Shown: positions 55,001 to 64,000 of the stretch, in pieces
How the letters are laid out: each line of letters opens with the position of its first letter
Position numbering within the stretch: position 1 is the stretch's first letter
DNA from: Haliclona indistincta
Taxonomy: Eukaryota > Porifera > Demospongiae > Haplosclerida > Chalinidae
Reading direction: 5' to 3'
Length of the DNA: 64,000 bases
Assembly (NCBI GenBank): GCA_964017065.1
Contig: OZ024787.1
Location: forward strand, 1,072,658-1,136,657
Translations under genes and position numbers: made by a program
The notes under the pieces: generated by a model
What the model was told of the DNA's origin: nothing
Databases searched by the model: none
The model's input: only the letters and a program-made list of their open reading frames with translations

Positions 55001-58000
55001 CGTATCTCTGGCTCTTCCTTGGTAATGTCGTCCACCCAGAAGAAGCGTAGAGCGTCACGATCTCTTTCATCCATCTGGATCATCAGGAAAGCCTTCTCCA
55101 CATCGGCGGTCAAGGCAATTGGGTAGAATCTGAACCGGAGTAAAATATCAAAAATAATCTGGTGGAATTTTGGACCCTTGTACAAGCACTCATTCAACGA
55201 CGGCCCTGAGTCTTTCGCTGAAGCATCATAGACCACTCTTAGTTTCGTGGTTAGCTTGTCTGAACGGACTACGCCATGGTGAGGAAGATAGTGAACTGGC
55301 TCAGCTGTCTTGTCTTCTGGATTGACTGACTCAACAATTCCCTTGCTGAGTTGTTCCTTGATGGTCAGGTCATACTCTTCCATTATCTTAGGATCGTGTC
55401 TCAATCGTTTGAGTAGTCCTTTGAGTCTTTTCAAACTTAGTTGGTAGTTGTCAGCCAAAGGTTTGTGAAATTCTTTCCACGGAAGACAAACTTGATAGCG
55501 ACCGTCTTGCAATGACACTGACTTAGTAAACTGCTCGTACAGAGGACATGCGTTTTCTTGCTGACTAATTCCAAACGATTCAATTTCCCAAAAGGCACGT
55601 AGTTGATCTTCTAGTGGTTCATCGTTCATGAGTTGACAATCGACCTGTAGCTGATGAGTGATTGCTGTGTGAGTGATAGAAGATTCAGAGGTGACCGTCG
55701 GTCCAGATAGTACCCACACTAGCTTGGTGTGAATCGCTGTGGGTCCGGTTCCAGTGCGACAGATATCTCCTGTGACTAGATCCCAGTAATAATCGCAGCC
55801 AATCAGCAGGTCAATAGGAAGATCAGAAGTACCGTCAGTTGGGTCAGCTAGATCAAGAGTCATTAACTGTTCATTAGCAGTGATAGAAGTGTCAATTGAC
55901 TGGCAGGTGATCGGCTCACAAATAGAGGGTACAACATACAGGGTAAGGTTCATGGTAGATCGCTCCCTGAGACGCATACCGACAGAAACAATAGGGCAGA
56001 TTCTGTCCTGTCCTCTCTTTGCTCCAAAGGTGGCAATTGATAGAGTCTGTGTGTCAGTAGCTTTCAACTTAAGTAACTTCATAGCACGCTCCGTTAGGTA
56101 AGATCTTTGACTTCCTGTATCAAAAAGAACACGCAGTTTGATAGCAGATCTTGGCCGTGACAAATTGTGTATCTTAGTTAGGGCAGTCTGCAATAAGATG
56201 CCTCTTCTTTTGGCGGAGCAGAAAGTAGTGGTGGTTGGTGTGCTGCTACTTGACCCTGGGGAGTATGGTTGAGCCTTTGGGTTCAGTGGTGATTTGCCCG
56301 GTTGGTCAGTTGCAGGTGTACTGTTCTTCTCACAAATTGTGGTGTGATGTCTTCCTTGACAGAGTTTACATTTGGCTGCAGAGCGGCAAAGACGCGAGAC
56401 GTGACCCTTCCTCAAACAGTTGTAACAACGACTACTCTCGCGGAGTATCTTCTTTCGTTTGTTTATGTCAGTAACAACTCTGCAATTCGTTGATGGATGA
56501 GACTGCTGACAGAAGATACACTTGGTAGAATCATTAACATTAGCAGGAAAGGCAGAAGTTGGTGTACGTTCTTGTTGCCTATGGCGAGGATGAGAGTGTG
56601 GTATGGAGCTGTTTGCTCTTTCACGTGCACTTAACTCAAGTTCGAAAGTCTCAAGAAGGTTGTCCATGTCTAACTTGTCCGCAGAGATCTTGCGACTGAC
56701 GATCAGCCGTAATTCAGGGGGCAACTTGTTCAAAAGGACTGATGAGAGCATGGCTCCATAAGATCCTGATTCGACTCCCAGTGCTTTTAGACTTCGAATG
56801 TTGGCTTCCGATTGATCATATAAGCGTCGCAACTCTCGTAGGTGTCCATCAGATGTCACCGCACTAACATGTAGCAGCGCATCCATGTGCTTCGAAATAA
56901 TCAGTTGTCTGTTCCCGAACCGTTTCTTTAATATTTCGACAGCTTCCCTGTAATTTGAGGCTGTCATACTCATGCCTGAGATAGCGTCGCGTGCAGTTCC
57001 TTCAAGTAAGGATCTTAGGTGGTTGAATTTGTCAACTTCTGGTAAACGATCATTAGTGTGTACTGCAGAGTCGAACGAATCCCAGAAGCTAGTCCACTTC
57101 ATGAGGTTGCCGTTGAAGTGTGGTAATGAAAGTTTAGGTAACTTGACTCTGTCTGGTAAAGTGGTAGGAGCATGAATTACGGTACCAGGATAAGCATGAT
57201 CAACGGCGTCAGGGTGAGTTACCAAACTGGTGACACCAGTGTGAGTCGACAGGGGAACAAAACTGTGAGCACCAGAGTGAGTCGACGGAGAGGCATGGAT
57301 AGGTACACCAGAGTGAGTCGACGGAGAGGCGTGGATAGGTACACCAGAGTAAGTTAATGGAGAGACATGGCTGTGTACACCAGAGTAAGTCGATGAAGGA
57401 ACATGACTAGTTACACCAGAGTGAGTCGACAAAGAGGCGTGGATGGGTGCACCAGAGTGAGTCGACGGAGAGGCGTGGATAGGTACACCAGAGTGAGTCG
57501 ACGGAGAGGCGTGGATAGGTACACCAGAGTGAGTCGACGGAGAGGCGTGGATAGGTACACCAGAGTGAGTCGACGGAGAGGCGTGGATAGGTACACCAGA
57601 GTAAGTTGATGGAGAGACATGGCTGTGTACACCAGAGTAAGTCGATGAAGGAACATGACTAGGTACACCAGAGTGAGTCGACAAAGAGTCGTGGATAGGT
57701 GCACCAGAGTGAGTCGACGGAGAGGCGTGGATAGGTACACCAGAGTAAGTCGATGAAGGAACATGACTAGGTACACCAGAGTGAGTCGACAAAGAGTCGT
57801 GGATAGGTGCACCAGAGTGAGTCGACGGAGAGGCGTGGATAGGTACACCAGAGTAAGTCGATGAAGGAACATGACTAGGTACACCAGAGTGAGTCGACAA
57901 AGAGGCGTGGATAGGTGCACCAGAGTGAGTCGACGGAGAGGCGTGGGTAGGTGCACCAGAGTGAGTCAACAGAGGAGCATGACCAGGATAAGAGAGAGAA

Positions 58001-59094
58001 GAAGTGACACCAGGGTAAATGAACGAAGGGTCATGCCAAATCGGAAACGTACTGAGTGTAGTGGGATGAACCAGGGTAGTAGCTGTAATTGGCGAGGTTG
58101 GCGAAGTATACGCAACAGCACCTGGTGTGTCCGGAGCGTTCGGAGGAGTGTAAGCTGCACTAGCACCTGGTAAGATCCAGTGAACGTGTCTAGGACTTGG
58201 AACCGGCACAGTTAGAGGATCATAAGTGGCAACTGGCGCAGTTAAGTAATCGTGAGAGATAACTGGCGCAGTTAGGGGATCATGAAGGGCAACTGGCGCA
58301 GTTAAGGGATCATGAAGGGCAACTGGCGCAGTTAAGGGATCATGAAGGGCAACTGGCGCAGTTAAGGGAACGTGAGAGGTAGCTGGCGTAGTTAAGGGAT
58401 CATGAAGGGCAACTGGCGCAGTTAAGGGAACGTGAGAGGTAGCTGGCGCAGTTAAGGGATCATGAAGGGCAACTGGCGCAGTTAAGGGAACGTGAGAGGT
58501 AGCTGGCGCAGTTAAGGGATCATGAAGGGCAACTGGCGCAGTTAAGGGAACGTGAGAGGTAGCTGGCGCAGTTAAGGGAACGTGAGAGTTCATAGCTGGT
58601 ATTGTAGAGTTGTCAGTAACCTCATCTTCAGGTGGTGGGGTTGATGAATCCTGTAGGTTACTCACGTCTTCATATTCGAAAGGTTGTGGTGGGAGTGGCG
58701 ACCGTTGCATTCTGCGCCATTTAATTACGACCGCAATCTCCTCTAGTGCTTCTTCTATACGATACAAGGCTAAACTGATCTTCTCTTGTACTTGATCAGT
58801 TTGCTCGACCTCTGTTTCTATTTCATCGTCAGCAATGTGTGCAATGATTTCAGCATCTAGACCGCTAAGCAGCTTGGATTTAGTCGTCAGTTGTGCTCTC
58901 AACTGCTTCAACTTCGGTGCGTTCACTGCCGCTATCGCTGGGTCTACCTGATTAATCATTTTCGTAGCTGAGGATCGATGCCCTTTCCTCGAAGCCTTCT
59001 TAGTTTTCAATTCTGCAGCGTCGAGGCTGGCGGGTTTCATTTTTGCGTCGGCGTCGACGGTTGTTTCTGTTGTTTCAGTTTGATAGTCGCACAT
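52093..59094 (-). CDS. BEL/Pao gag-pol polyprotein, 2333 aa
   Basis: One open frame from ATG at 59094. In order: a charged N-terminus; two Pro/Ser/Thr-rich tandem arrays (residues ~170-300 and ~380-630); a gag domain of the DUF1759 type (LPHFNGNLMKWTSFWDSF, ~655); three zinc knuckles or Cys/His clusters (CIFCQQSHPSTNC, CYNCLRKGHVSRLC, CKLCQGRHHTTIC, ~855-920); an aspartic protease (LFDTGSQRSYL, ~990); reverse transcriptase with the YVDD catalytic motif (~1408); an RNase H region; integrase with an HHCC zinc finger (HSAHQRVLHDG...CVTCRR) and D-D-E residues (GVDFAGP, SDNGKTF, GGAFERLV, ~1965-2075); and a DUF5641-like C-terminus (WMRWRTEYL...RGLWKLG). No envelope-like region is evident. The family replicates by reverse transcription in virus-like particles. 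Confidence 0.97.
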   Translation of the reverse strand: MCDYQTETTETTVDADAKMKPASLDAAELKTKKASRKGHRSSATKMINQVDPAIAAVNAPKLKQLRAQLTTKSKLLSGLDAEIIAHIADDEIETEVEQTDQVQEKISLALYRIEEALEEIAVVIKWRRMQRSPLPPQPFEYEDVSNLQDSSTPPPEDEVTDNSTIPAMNSHVPLTAPATSHVPLTAPVALHDPLTAPATSHVPLTAPVALHDPLTAPATSHVPLTAPVALHDPLTTPATSHVPLTAPVALHDPLTAPVALHDPLTAPVALHDPLTAPVISHDYLTAPVATYDPLTVPVPSPRHVHWILPGASAAYTPPNAPDTPGAVAYTSPTSPITATTLVHPTTLSTFPIWHDPSFIYPGVTSSLSYPGHAPLLTHSGAPTHASPSTHSGAPIHASLSTHSGVPSHVPSSTYSGVPIHASPSTHSGAPIHDSLSTHSGVPSHVPSSTYSGVPIHASPSTHSGAPIHDSLSTHSGVPSHVPSSTYSGVHSHVSPSTYSGVPIHASPSTHSGVPIHASPSTHSGVPIHASPSTHSGVPIHASPSTHSGAPIHASLSTHSGVTSHVPSSTYSGVHSHVSPLTYSGVPIHASPSTHSGVPIHASPSTHSGAHSFVPLSTHTGVTSLVTHPDAVDHAYPGTVIHAPTTLPDRVKLPKLSLPHFNGNLMKWTSFWDSFDSAVHTNDRLPEVDKFNHLRSLLEGTARDAISGMSMTASNYREAVEILKKRFGNRQLIISKHMDALLHVSAVTSDGHLRELRRLYDQSEANIRSLKALGVESGSYGAMLSSVLLNKLPPELRLIVSRKISADKLDMDNLLETFELELSARERANSSIPHSHPRHRQQERTPTSAFPANVNDSTKCIFCQQSHPSTNCRVVTDINKRKKILRESSRCYNCLRKGHVSRLCRSAAKCKLCQGRHHTTICEKNSTPATDQPGKSPLNPKAQPYSPGSSSSTPTTTTFCSAKRRGILLQTALTKIHNLSRPRSAIKLRVLFDTGSQRSYLTERAMKLLKLKATDTQTLSIATFGAKRGQDRICPIVSVGMRLRERSTMNLTLYVVPSICEPITCQSIDTSITANEQLMTLDLADPTDGTSDLPIDLLIGCDYYWDLVTGDICRTGTGPTAIHTKLVWVLSGPTVTSESSITHTAITHQLQVDCQLMNDEPLEDQLRAFWEIESFGISQQENACPLYEQFTKSVSLQDGRYQVCLPWKEFHKPLADNYQLSLKRLKGLLKRLRHDPKIMEEYDLTIKEQLSKGIVESVNPEDKTAEPVHYLPHHGVVRSDKLTTKLRVVYDASAKDSGPSLNECLYKGPKFHQIIFDILLRFRFYPIALTADVEKAFLMIQMDERDRDALRFFWVDDITKEEPEIRIYRFTRVMFGISSSPFLLNATIKYHLDKYLDSDRAVVECLQRSTYVDDVITGANTETDALMIYNQSKAIFREGGFNLRKFQTNSPTLQKKINIAEGTSVTERSGEFSTVSPEMKVLGVTWNHVTDELVFDPSDLALVGEKLLPTKRNAVSLIGRFYDPLGYLSPITIRFKVFFQKLCKAKLEWDSELPACELLREWKTLLADLKIANPVSIPRCYISSGDVSLNNYKLYGFCDASNHAYAAVIYLVVEAEIYTEVKLLASKTRVAPVQTQTIPRLELLSALLLSRLITTVMKALSCTIPQLTLQRCYTDSLVSLFWIQGTEKEWRPFVNNRVREIRSLINPENWRHCPGSSNPADLPSRGASAVELSENKFWWNGPPWLAAGAEPHDTNKTMPTECEVELKRKIHGMVSVEVNSNKDVESIMDPLRYSSMLKLLRVTATVVRAVRKFKGKWSEGEEGAEQREAECLWIVSAQKRLPDKGSLMKQLNTFRDEQGVWRCAGRLGNTDLQPSAKSPILLPKNHWFTTLVIHSAHQRVLHDGVKETLTEVRTKYWIPHGRSTVRKTIHSCVTCRRYEGLPYKTPAPPPLPKCRVEEAPAFSYTGVDFAGPILIRVSKSQSAKAWIALFTCYVTRAIHLEAVTDQLTPTFLRCLKKFVARRGLPKQFISDNGKTFKSTAKYLETVVKDKTVQAYLSGLSITWQFNVELAPWWGGAFERLVKSTKRCLRKQVGRANFSLDELITSLAEIEAVINSRPLSYVSSDDLEEPITPSHLITGHRILNLPDDLNHLIDFKDEDFSLTRNQATARVKHLNNVLNQFWMRWRTEYLSELREVHAHTAKKRYRGEKTKVSIGQVVIVKDEHLPRGLWKLGFIQRLLTGKDGKTRAAIVRVVSRDRQHTTLNRPIQLLYPLELHCDSSEIETKSDIAEDSSPELPEEQELTSRPRRAAAKRADELRKKWIEAEMEVEDDMKLD
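57190..57970 (-). repeat. Coding tandem repeats in BEL gag, STHSGVP(I)HASP type
   Basis: About 20 units of 36 bp encode STHSGVPIHASP variants. Blocks of three units (...VPSSTYSG...) are themselves duplicated. Antisense frames here are artefacts. Confidence 0.9.
58200..58590 (-). repeat. Coding tandem repeats in BEL gag, LTAPVALHDP type
   Basis: A 30-bp unit repeats about 12 times, alternating ATSHVPLTAP and VALHDPLTAP. Confidence 0.9.
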
Positions 59095-59214
59095 TATCAG
59101 AACTCAGTGCAAAAGTGTGTGTACAAACATAAACTCACGAGACACGTGGATAATTCTATCCGGAGCCCACTTGGATCTAGGAGACTGCTTCCTTGCGTCT
59201 TGCAACTCCTACAG

Positions 59215-59235
59215 GTAATCCGGTTCGAAGGACCA
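59215..59235 (-). other. Primer binding site of the BEL/Pao element
   Basis: Directly after the 5' LTR the minus strand reads TGGTCCTTCGAACCGGAT, the complement of a tRNA 3' end with CCA and a TTCGA T-loop. I cannot name the primer tRNA with certainty. Confidence 0.75.
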
Positions 59236-59428
59236 TGTAAAACTGTCGGATTGTCTTCCAGAGTAGGCTTTGATCGTTATCGATCTCGCGATGCACACCG
59301 ATTCACTCACAGCTCTCGAGCTCTCTCTAAATGTTTATTTCAATGTGCGTCATGAATCAACAATGATTAATAATGATAATATGCAATAATAGCGCTAATG
59401 ATAGGTTCGTCCCTGGGACAGTTCAACA
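59236..59428 (-). repeat. 5' LTR of the BEL/Pao element (193 bp)
   Basis: Matches 51812-52004 with no difference that I can see. It should carry the promoter for the minus-strand transcript. Confidence 0.95.
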
Positions 59429-59433
59429 CATAC
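59429..59433. repeat. Target-site duplication CATAC (right)
   Basis: It matches 51807-51811 exactly. Confidence 0.9.
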
Positions 59434-60216
59434 TGTGTCTACGAGCAACTACATCATGGTAGCAAACAATACTGGATAGGGGCCTTGATCGAACAGTCCA
59501 ATCGATAATAGCTTGGCTGATACAGAACAGCAGCAAAATTGGACCAGTCTCTAGCAGTCAAATGCTTGCTAACTTCGCTTTCTTGACCGAGATTGTGGCA
59601 GTAATGTTCGTTTGTAAACTCTTAAGCTTGCAATGTAATATTCTATCGCTTGCAAGTGGAAAGTAGCCTGCCAAGCTCGCAAAGAAACGAATATATCGTG
59701 TTTTACCAGCAGCACAATACCGTCAATGTGGCGGTCCAAACATTCGCGCCTATTAGCGCCTAAAATGGTCTATAGTCAGGCCGTAGCAGCCACTGATGTA
59801 GGGATCTATGGTCTGTTAGCAAGTCAATCGTGTTACCATTCCATGCTTTTTCCTTGTTGGTTTACATTGTGGACCAGTGGTAGATTTCACAACCCTACAT
59901 CCTTTTGATTTCGATCATAGAAATCTTCTATAATTATAGTGCTGCTCTCCAGGTCTATCTATTATTTTATTATCGCTGTGTCTACAGTGCCGGTACTGGC
60001 ATCCAAAAATTTAACCTTAAATTGCCGGTACCGGCACTTTAAGGGGGCGGTGCATGATTTTATGGGGGACTTTGATGTGCTGCATCTTGTTTTCTGCTTA
60101 GCATATATGCACAAAAGTGCTTTTATTGATTAGATCAAGTCTAACACTACCTGCCGTGCAACTATGGCGAGCTGGTGACGCTCTCGGGTACGCACAAAAG
60201 ACCTCGCTTCTGCTAC

Positions 60217-60503
60217 ATGGTTTGTACACGTTTTCTCGACTTCTGAGCTAGAGATCGACGCGCTGTAAACGCAGTACTATTCAGTACCATCTTGCGCAGA
60301 AACGTATAGAGCGATTTGTCGATATTCGTTCGCGAAGGTAGCAAAGCAGCGTTCGTGCACTAGAAAAAACTACGCTGTAAAAAAAGTAAGCGCCATTACG
60401 AAAATTCGCTCTATACGTTTGTGCGCAAGATGCTACTGAATAGCACTGCGTTTACAGCGCGTCGATCTCTTGCTCAGAAGTCGAGAAAACGTGTACAAAC
60501 CAT
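60217..60503. mobile_element. 287-bp foldback MITE with ~95-bp arms
   Basis: atggtttgtacacgttttct at the left is mirrored at the right end; the arms continue through gatcgacgcgctgtaaacgc. It is nested in the 59985-61160 element. Confidence 0.85.
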
Positions 60504-60724
60504 CCGTGTATTATTTCTGCCATACTCTTATGGGAGATCGGTTTGTTTATAAATAGTTATTCAACCACAAGAACATAACCATGTAACTATGAATAATTTG
60601 AATATTAAGTCCTTGCACCGCCACCTTAAGCAAAAATTGAACGATGCCGGTATGGGCGCACTTTTAACTTAGTCTCTCTACTACTAGTAATCCCTAAACC
60701 CAAACCCTAAACAACCTTCTCCTA

Positions 60725-60895
60725 ACTGCGCAAAGTCGGAAGGGTCGTCCTAAACCGGGCCTTCGGCCCTTGGTAAGCCTAAGGATCGTCGGGAGGGGCG
60801 TCCTAAACAGGGCCTTTGGCCCTAGCTAAGGATCGTCGGGAGGGTCGTTCTAAGCCGGGCCTTCGGCCCTTGCTAAGCCTAAGGATCGTCGAGCA
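60725..60895. repeat. Tandem repeats with GGGCCTTCGGCCC hairpins
   Basis: About three units of ~55-65 bp each contain a perfect short hairpin (gggccttcggccc or a close variant) and aaggatcgtcg. Confidence 0.8.
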
Positions 60896-60944
60896 AACAG
60901 CTAAAACTTAGTTTTCTGCTAAAAAAAAAAAACTAAAAAAACTA

Positions 60945-61050
60945 AAAAAAAATGCATACAGCAAGAATCGAACCCTGAACAATATAATTGTACTACAAAC
61001 CACCGTGCTAAATCGCTGAACCACTGGAACCTGCTGACATGGCAATGCTA
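60945..61050 (-). other. tRNA-like pol III module (SINE head or tRNA relic)
   Basis: On the minus strand an A-box-like segment (TGGTTCAGCGATTTAGC) is followed by a B box (GGGTTCGATTC) and then long T runs that could terminate pol III. The ends CAGCAGG and CTTGCTG can pair like an acceptor stem, but the T stem does not pair properly, so this is not a functional tRNA. Confidence 0.45.
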
Positions 61051-61160
61051 CAAACCAGCCTTTATAGGTTACGTCTGCCGGCACTATGACACGAATGCCG
61101 GTACCGGCATCGTTCACTTTTTGCTTAAAGTGCCGGTACCGGCTTGGATGCCGGTGTCAC

Positions 61161-64000
61161 GGTGATATGTGACCCCCGGTGATGAGTGACCCCCGGTCAC
61201 ATATCACCGGTGATTTGTGACTCACGCCGCGCACGGTGGGTCACATATCACCGCGCAGTGCATGATCGGATGGATCGCCGGAATAGCCTCGTTCTCGGTA
61301 CCGGTGTCACTTTTTGTACTGAGCTGCAGCTAGCCTGCTTGCAATGGAGGCGCTGCCACCACAGTGAACATGAAAATATCGAGGTTGTTACACTGAACGT
61401 CTGTGATCAGGTGAACTTCAGTTACGATCTGGAACTAGATGGTAGTGTGGCTGCAGTCTGGATCTGGATGGAGAAGAAGATCCGGTGAAATCAGTGAATA
61501 TCATACCAAAAAAACTTGCACACCCTTAATTAGAACCAAAGTGTTGGTTAGATGGCAGGGTTTGTGTCTTGGATACATGCAGCTGGTTGTGGCAGAGTGT
61601 GAGAAGGTATTAGCTCAAACTGACATCAACTTATGATGTATGTGCACGTATAAAGGTTCTTAGCTCAAGACTGTTTACATAGTACCAGCAGAGTGGTTAG
61701 TCTAGCATCACCAAGTGGTTTAAACCAGTAAAATTGACATTGTTATACATTCTTTGTAGTTTGATTCATTTTTAGGATGATCTAATCCAGAAAAAATTCA
61801 TTTTATGCCCTGTAAACATGCAGAATCAATATTGGACACTATTAATTTCGTGAGTATCATGTAATTTATCAGTCCTGTTTATAATTCATGCATATTAATA
61901 CTAATAGGTGATGGGTCTGCGAGGGTCTATTCTTGTCTATCTACATCCAATGACTGGAGCACCTAGTTCATCAATTGTCACACAATTCAAGCAAGATGAT
62001 GATGGACAGAAATTTGACTGGGCGCTTAAATATTAATTTTTTTAATCAACTCTATTTTTATTGAACTCAAGCAGACAGGAAATTTGCCTCTGCAGTCAAA
62101 CTGTGGGATGACTGTGGCATATTCGTTTGCCTATGGGTACTGGATTTCAGGAACACTGGGAAGTTCTGGCAGAAAAGTACGGATAACTATCTGAGAACCA
62201 CTGCATGACAACTAAAAGTGTTGCTGGAATACAATGCTACATGTATAATGATGGACAAGTGTAAATAAATAGTCAATAATCCACAGATTTATTGCCGATT
62301 TCCTGCGTGTTTGGAATGGATGGCTGTAATCAATTCTCATTAAAATTATTTGCACCACGCTCTGTTTCCGGAGGCAAGCAATAAAGCATTTAGAAATACT
62401 GTAACAAGTATTATGCCACGTGGTAGACGTGGCATATTTAGGGTTGGGCGGAAAACAAGATGGCGGCTACACTTAGGCTAAACGCAACAATTCTCGTATA
62501 TCTTGGCTGTTGACGACATCAGGGGTATTTAAACTATCTGGGGGGTATCTTAAGAGGTAAGCGCTTACAAGGAGTCCACTAATAAGGACTACAAGGGCAT
62601 TTGCTAGGGGCATGACAAGATGGCGTCTCGCCTGGAGGCACTAAGTACGGCACTGCCATATCTTCGCCGTACGGGCGTTTCAAGCTAATCTAACGTTCTG
62701 AAGCTCCTTGCACGATTTGTGCGATTACAAAGAGACCTTCAGAAGCAAAAGAAACCAGGTCTAAGGTGGTAAACCAGAGTTCACGTGTTCACCCGTTTGT
62801 TCATCTTCTTCTTTCTTTCTTTTTTCTTCTTTTTCAGCGAGTCTAGCACAGTAGTGAGCGAACCAAACGCAACTAAAAGTACACAGAAGCAACGCTACCT
62901 ATGACCATTAGTGCACCTGATATCTATTTAGGCCTAAAACACTGGGAGAACCGAGTACTTCCAGAAAAACAGCGATTTTTGGTCCATAACAGACTCCATT
63001 CCATGCATTCTGCTTGAACTCCGTTACTAGGTTACACCTACTCGCGCACGTCCGTGTACGTAATTATTCTAATACAAGCGCACCTTAGTACAAATGGCTT
63101 GGAACGCGAGTGCTGCTTCCACTAGCAGTATTCACAGTAGACAACGAGCAAATCTTCACTGGTTTGCCCGTCAGCCTTGGTAAGAAAGTTAGCTTAAGCT
63201 TAGCTAATGTTGCATGGTCTGTGTTGCATGTAGTGCAGCACTGCAGCCGATCAAGTGTAGTACGGTACGTCTCTCCGCATGCAGTGGCCTGAATAGTTCT
63301 CTTTACAATAACACTGTATTACTGAGCATAAGTGCGAACTAAGTTATTAACAAAAAAAAGAAAAGAAACAAGTAATAAAAATTTTTAACAAAAATGGAAA
63401 AGATTTAGGGTTGGTGCATGTATCGAAAAAGTATGGAAACAAGATGTGAACTTAGGTTAAGTACACAAGATTTCTGAATAAAAAGGACTGTAACAATAGC
63501 AGCGTAATGCTATCTCCCTAAATTAACTGCTTTCTATAGTTGTAGTTAATTTAATAGGGAGGTAGCATTACGCTGCTATTGTTACAGTCCTTTTTATTCA
63601 GAAATCTTGTGTACTTACCTAAGTTCACATCTTGTTTCCATACTTTTTCGATACATGCACCAACCCTAAATCTTTTCCATTTTTGTTAAAAAATTTTATT
63701 ACTTTACAAGTTCATGTGAGCCAGGCAGACTGTCTGTATTCATTTACATTATCATTGTTCTGATTCTTATTTAAATCTGTGCTGTCATTATTCAATGATG
63801 ATTATTCGCTGGTCGAACCAAACACTCTGAGTATCACGGGTTGGGAACATTGCAAATACTTGCCATGATATGCGCGGCGTTTTTGTCAGAGGGGTCACAT
63901 ATCACCGTGGAGTCACACATCACCGCGGGACTTGCTGCTAGCTCCGGTGATATGTGACCCACCGTGCGCGGCGTGAGTCACAAATCGCCGGTGATATGTG
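61161..64000. mobile_element. Inverted-repeat element with GGTGATATGTGAC ends, runs off the window
   Basis: The left arm (~61165-61258) contains gtcacatatcaccggtgatt and gactcacgccgcgcacggtg; the right arm (63890-64000) is its inverted copy with one or two changes. Between them lie short open frames (LVYLHPMTGAPSSS near 61945; VVTLNVCDQVNFSYDLELDG near 61380) with no recognisable domain, and a foldback element. The outer right end is beyond the window. Confidence 0.65.
63355..63705. mobile_element. Foldback element with ~155-bp arms
   Basis: The left arm (agtaataaaaatttttaaca ...) and right arm are near-perfect inverted copies around a ~20-nt loop at ~63526-63545. It is nested in the preceding element. 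Confidence 0.9.

Larger units (their letters stand above)
51812..59428 (-). mobile_element. Complete BEL/Pao LTR retrotransposon, 7617 bp
   Basis: Two identical 193-bp LTRs, a 5-bp target duplication, a tRNA-like primer binding site, a polypurine tract and one uninterrupted gag-pol frame are all present. Nothing visibly disables it, so it is a recent insertion and a candidate active element. Confidence 0.95.
51131..59928. mobile_element. Older element with long inverted repeats, host of the BEL/Pao insertion
   Basis: 51131-51267 matches 59788-59928 in inverted orientation with moderate divergence. A further pair, about 51595-51720 against about 59620-59745, continues the symmetry inward. The LTR retrotransposon sits between the arms and a MITE sits in the left arm. 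Outer boundaries and family are not determined. Confidence 0.7.
59985..61160. mobile_element. Inverted-repeat element with GCCGGTACCGGC palindromic ends
   Basis: The left end carries gtgccggtactggcatcc and ttgccggtaccggcacttta; the right end has the inverted equivalents (taaagtgccggtaccggc, ggatgccggtgtcac). Inside are a foldback MITE, a tandem repeat with hairpins and a tRNA-like module. Confidence 0.6.

Noticed and set aside
57403..57956. Repeat frames antisense or out of frame to the BEL gag
   Set aside because: They are shadows of the 36-bp gag repeats, which are open in several frames.
60945..61050. Functional tRNA gene
   Set aside because: A and B boxes are recognisable but the T stem does not pair and the anticodon arm is not convincing.

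Overview
This is eukaryotic, animal-type DNA: genes are split into many short exons with GT-AG introns, and they encode metazoan families (a PITPNC1-type lipid transfer protein, a TCF20/RAI1-like chromatin reader, ribosomal protein L38, an FMNL formin, GPANK1, and ankyrin-Roc-COR-death proteins). Very compact spacing, head-to-head promoters, many foldback/MITE elements and an expanded death/CARD repertoire fit an early-branching invertebrate best. My preferred guess is a sponge (Porifera). This rests on gene style only and is not proven.

Left part (1-20 kb), a dense gene row. A TFIIB/BRF2-like zinc-ribbon gene (minus, start 3342) lies just downstream of a nine-exon PITPNC1 gene (minus, 3534-9415). 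PITPNC1 is head-to-head with a TCF20/RAI1-like extended-PHD gene (plus, 9898-14092). Next come a four-helix membrane protein (14359-15143), a CARD-plus-helical-repeat gene carrying a frameshift (16491-18001), intronless GPANK1 (minus) and RPL38 (minus).

Middle part (20-50 kb), a segmental duplication. An FMNL-type formin (plus) and an ankyrin-Roc-COR-death gene (minus) form a tail-to-tail pair. The pair occurs twice, and the formin a third time. Formin copy A is complete over 26 exons. Copy B keeps only the N-terminal half (about 296 aa) before an internal deletion. Copy C is a full-length pseudogene. ROCO copy A has an 8-bp insertion that breaks the frame but keeps a C-terminal repeat and membrane anchor; copy B has an intact 996-codon main exon but has lost the anchor. 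Fragments of formin exons and of a small membrane-protein gene sit at the duplication junctions, with a 1.8-kb minisatellite of 46-bp units.

Right part (50-64 kb) is mostly mobile DNA. A complete, apparently very young BEL/Pao LTR retrotransposon (51812-59428, identical 193-bp LTRs, 5-bp target duplication, one 2333-codon ORF on the minus strand) sits inside an older element with long inverted repeats. Nested inverted-repeat elements follow, one with a tRNA-like pol III module, and the last runs off the window edge.

A theme across the window: pyrimidine microsatellites lie directly against 3' splice sites in many genes, and one intron begins with an array of repeated consensus 5' splice sites.
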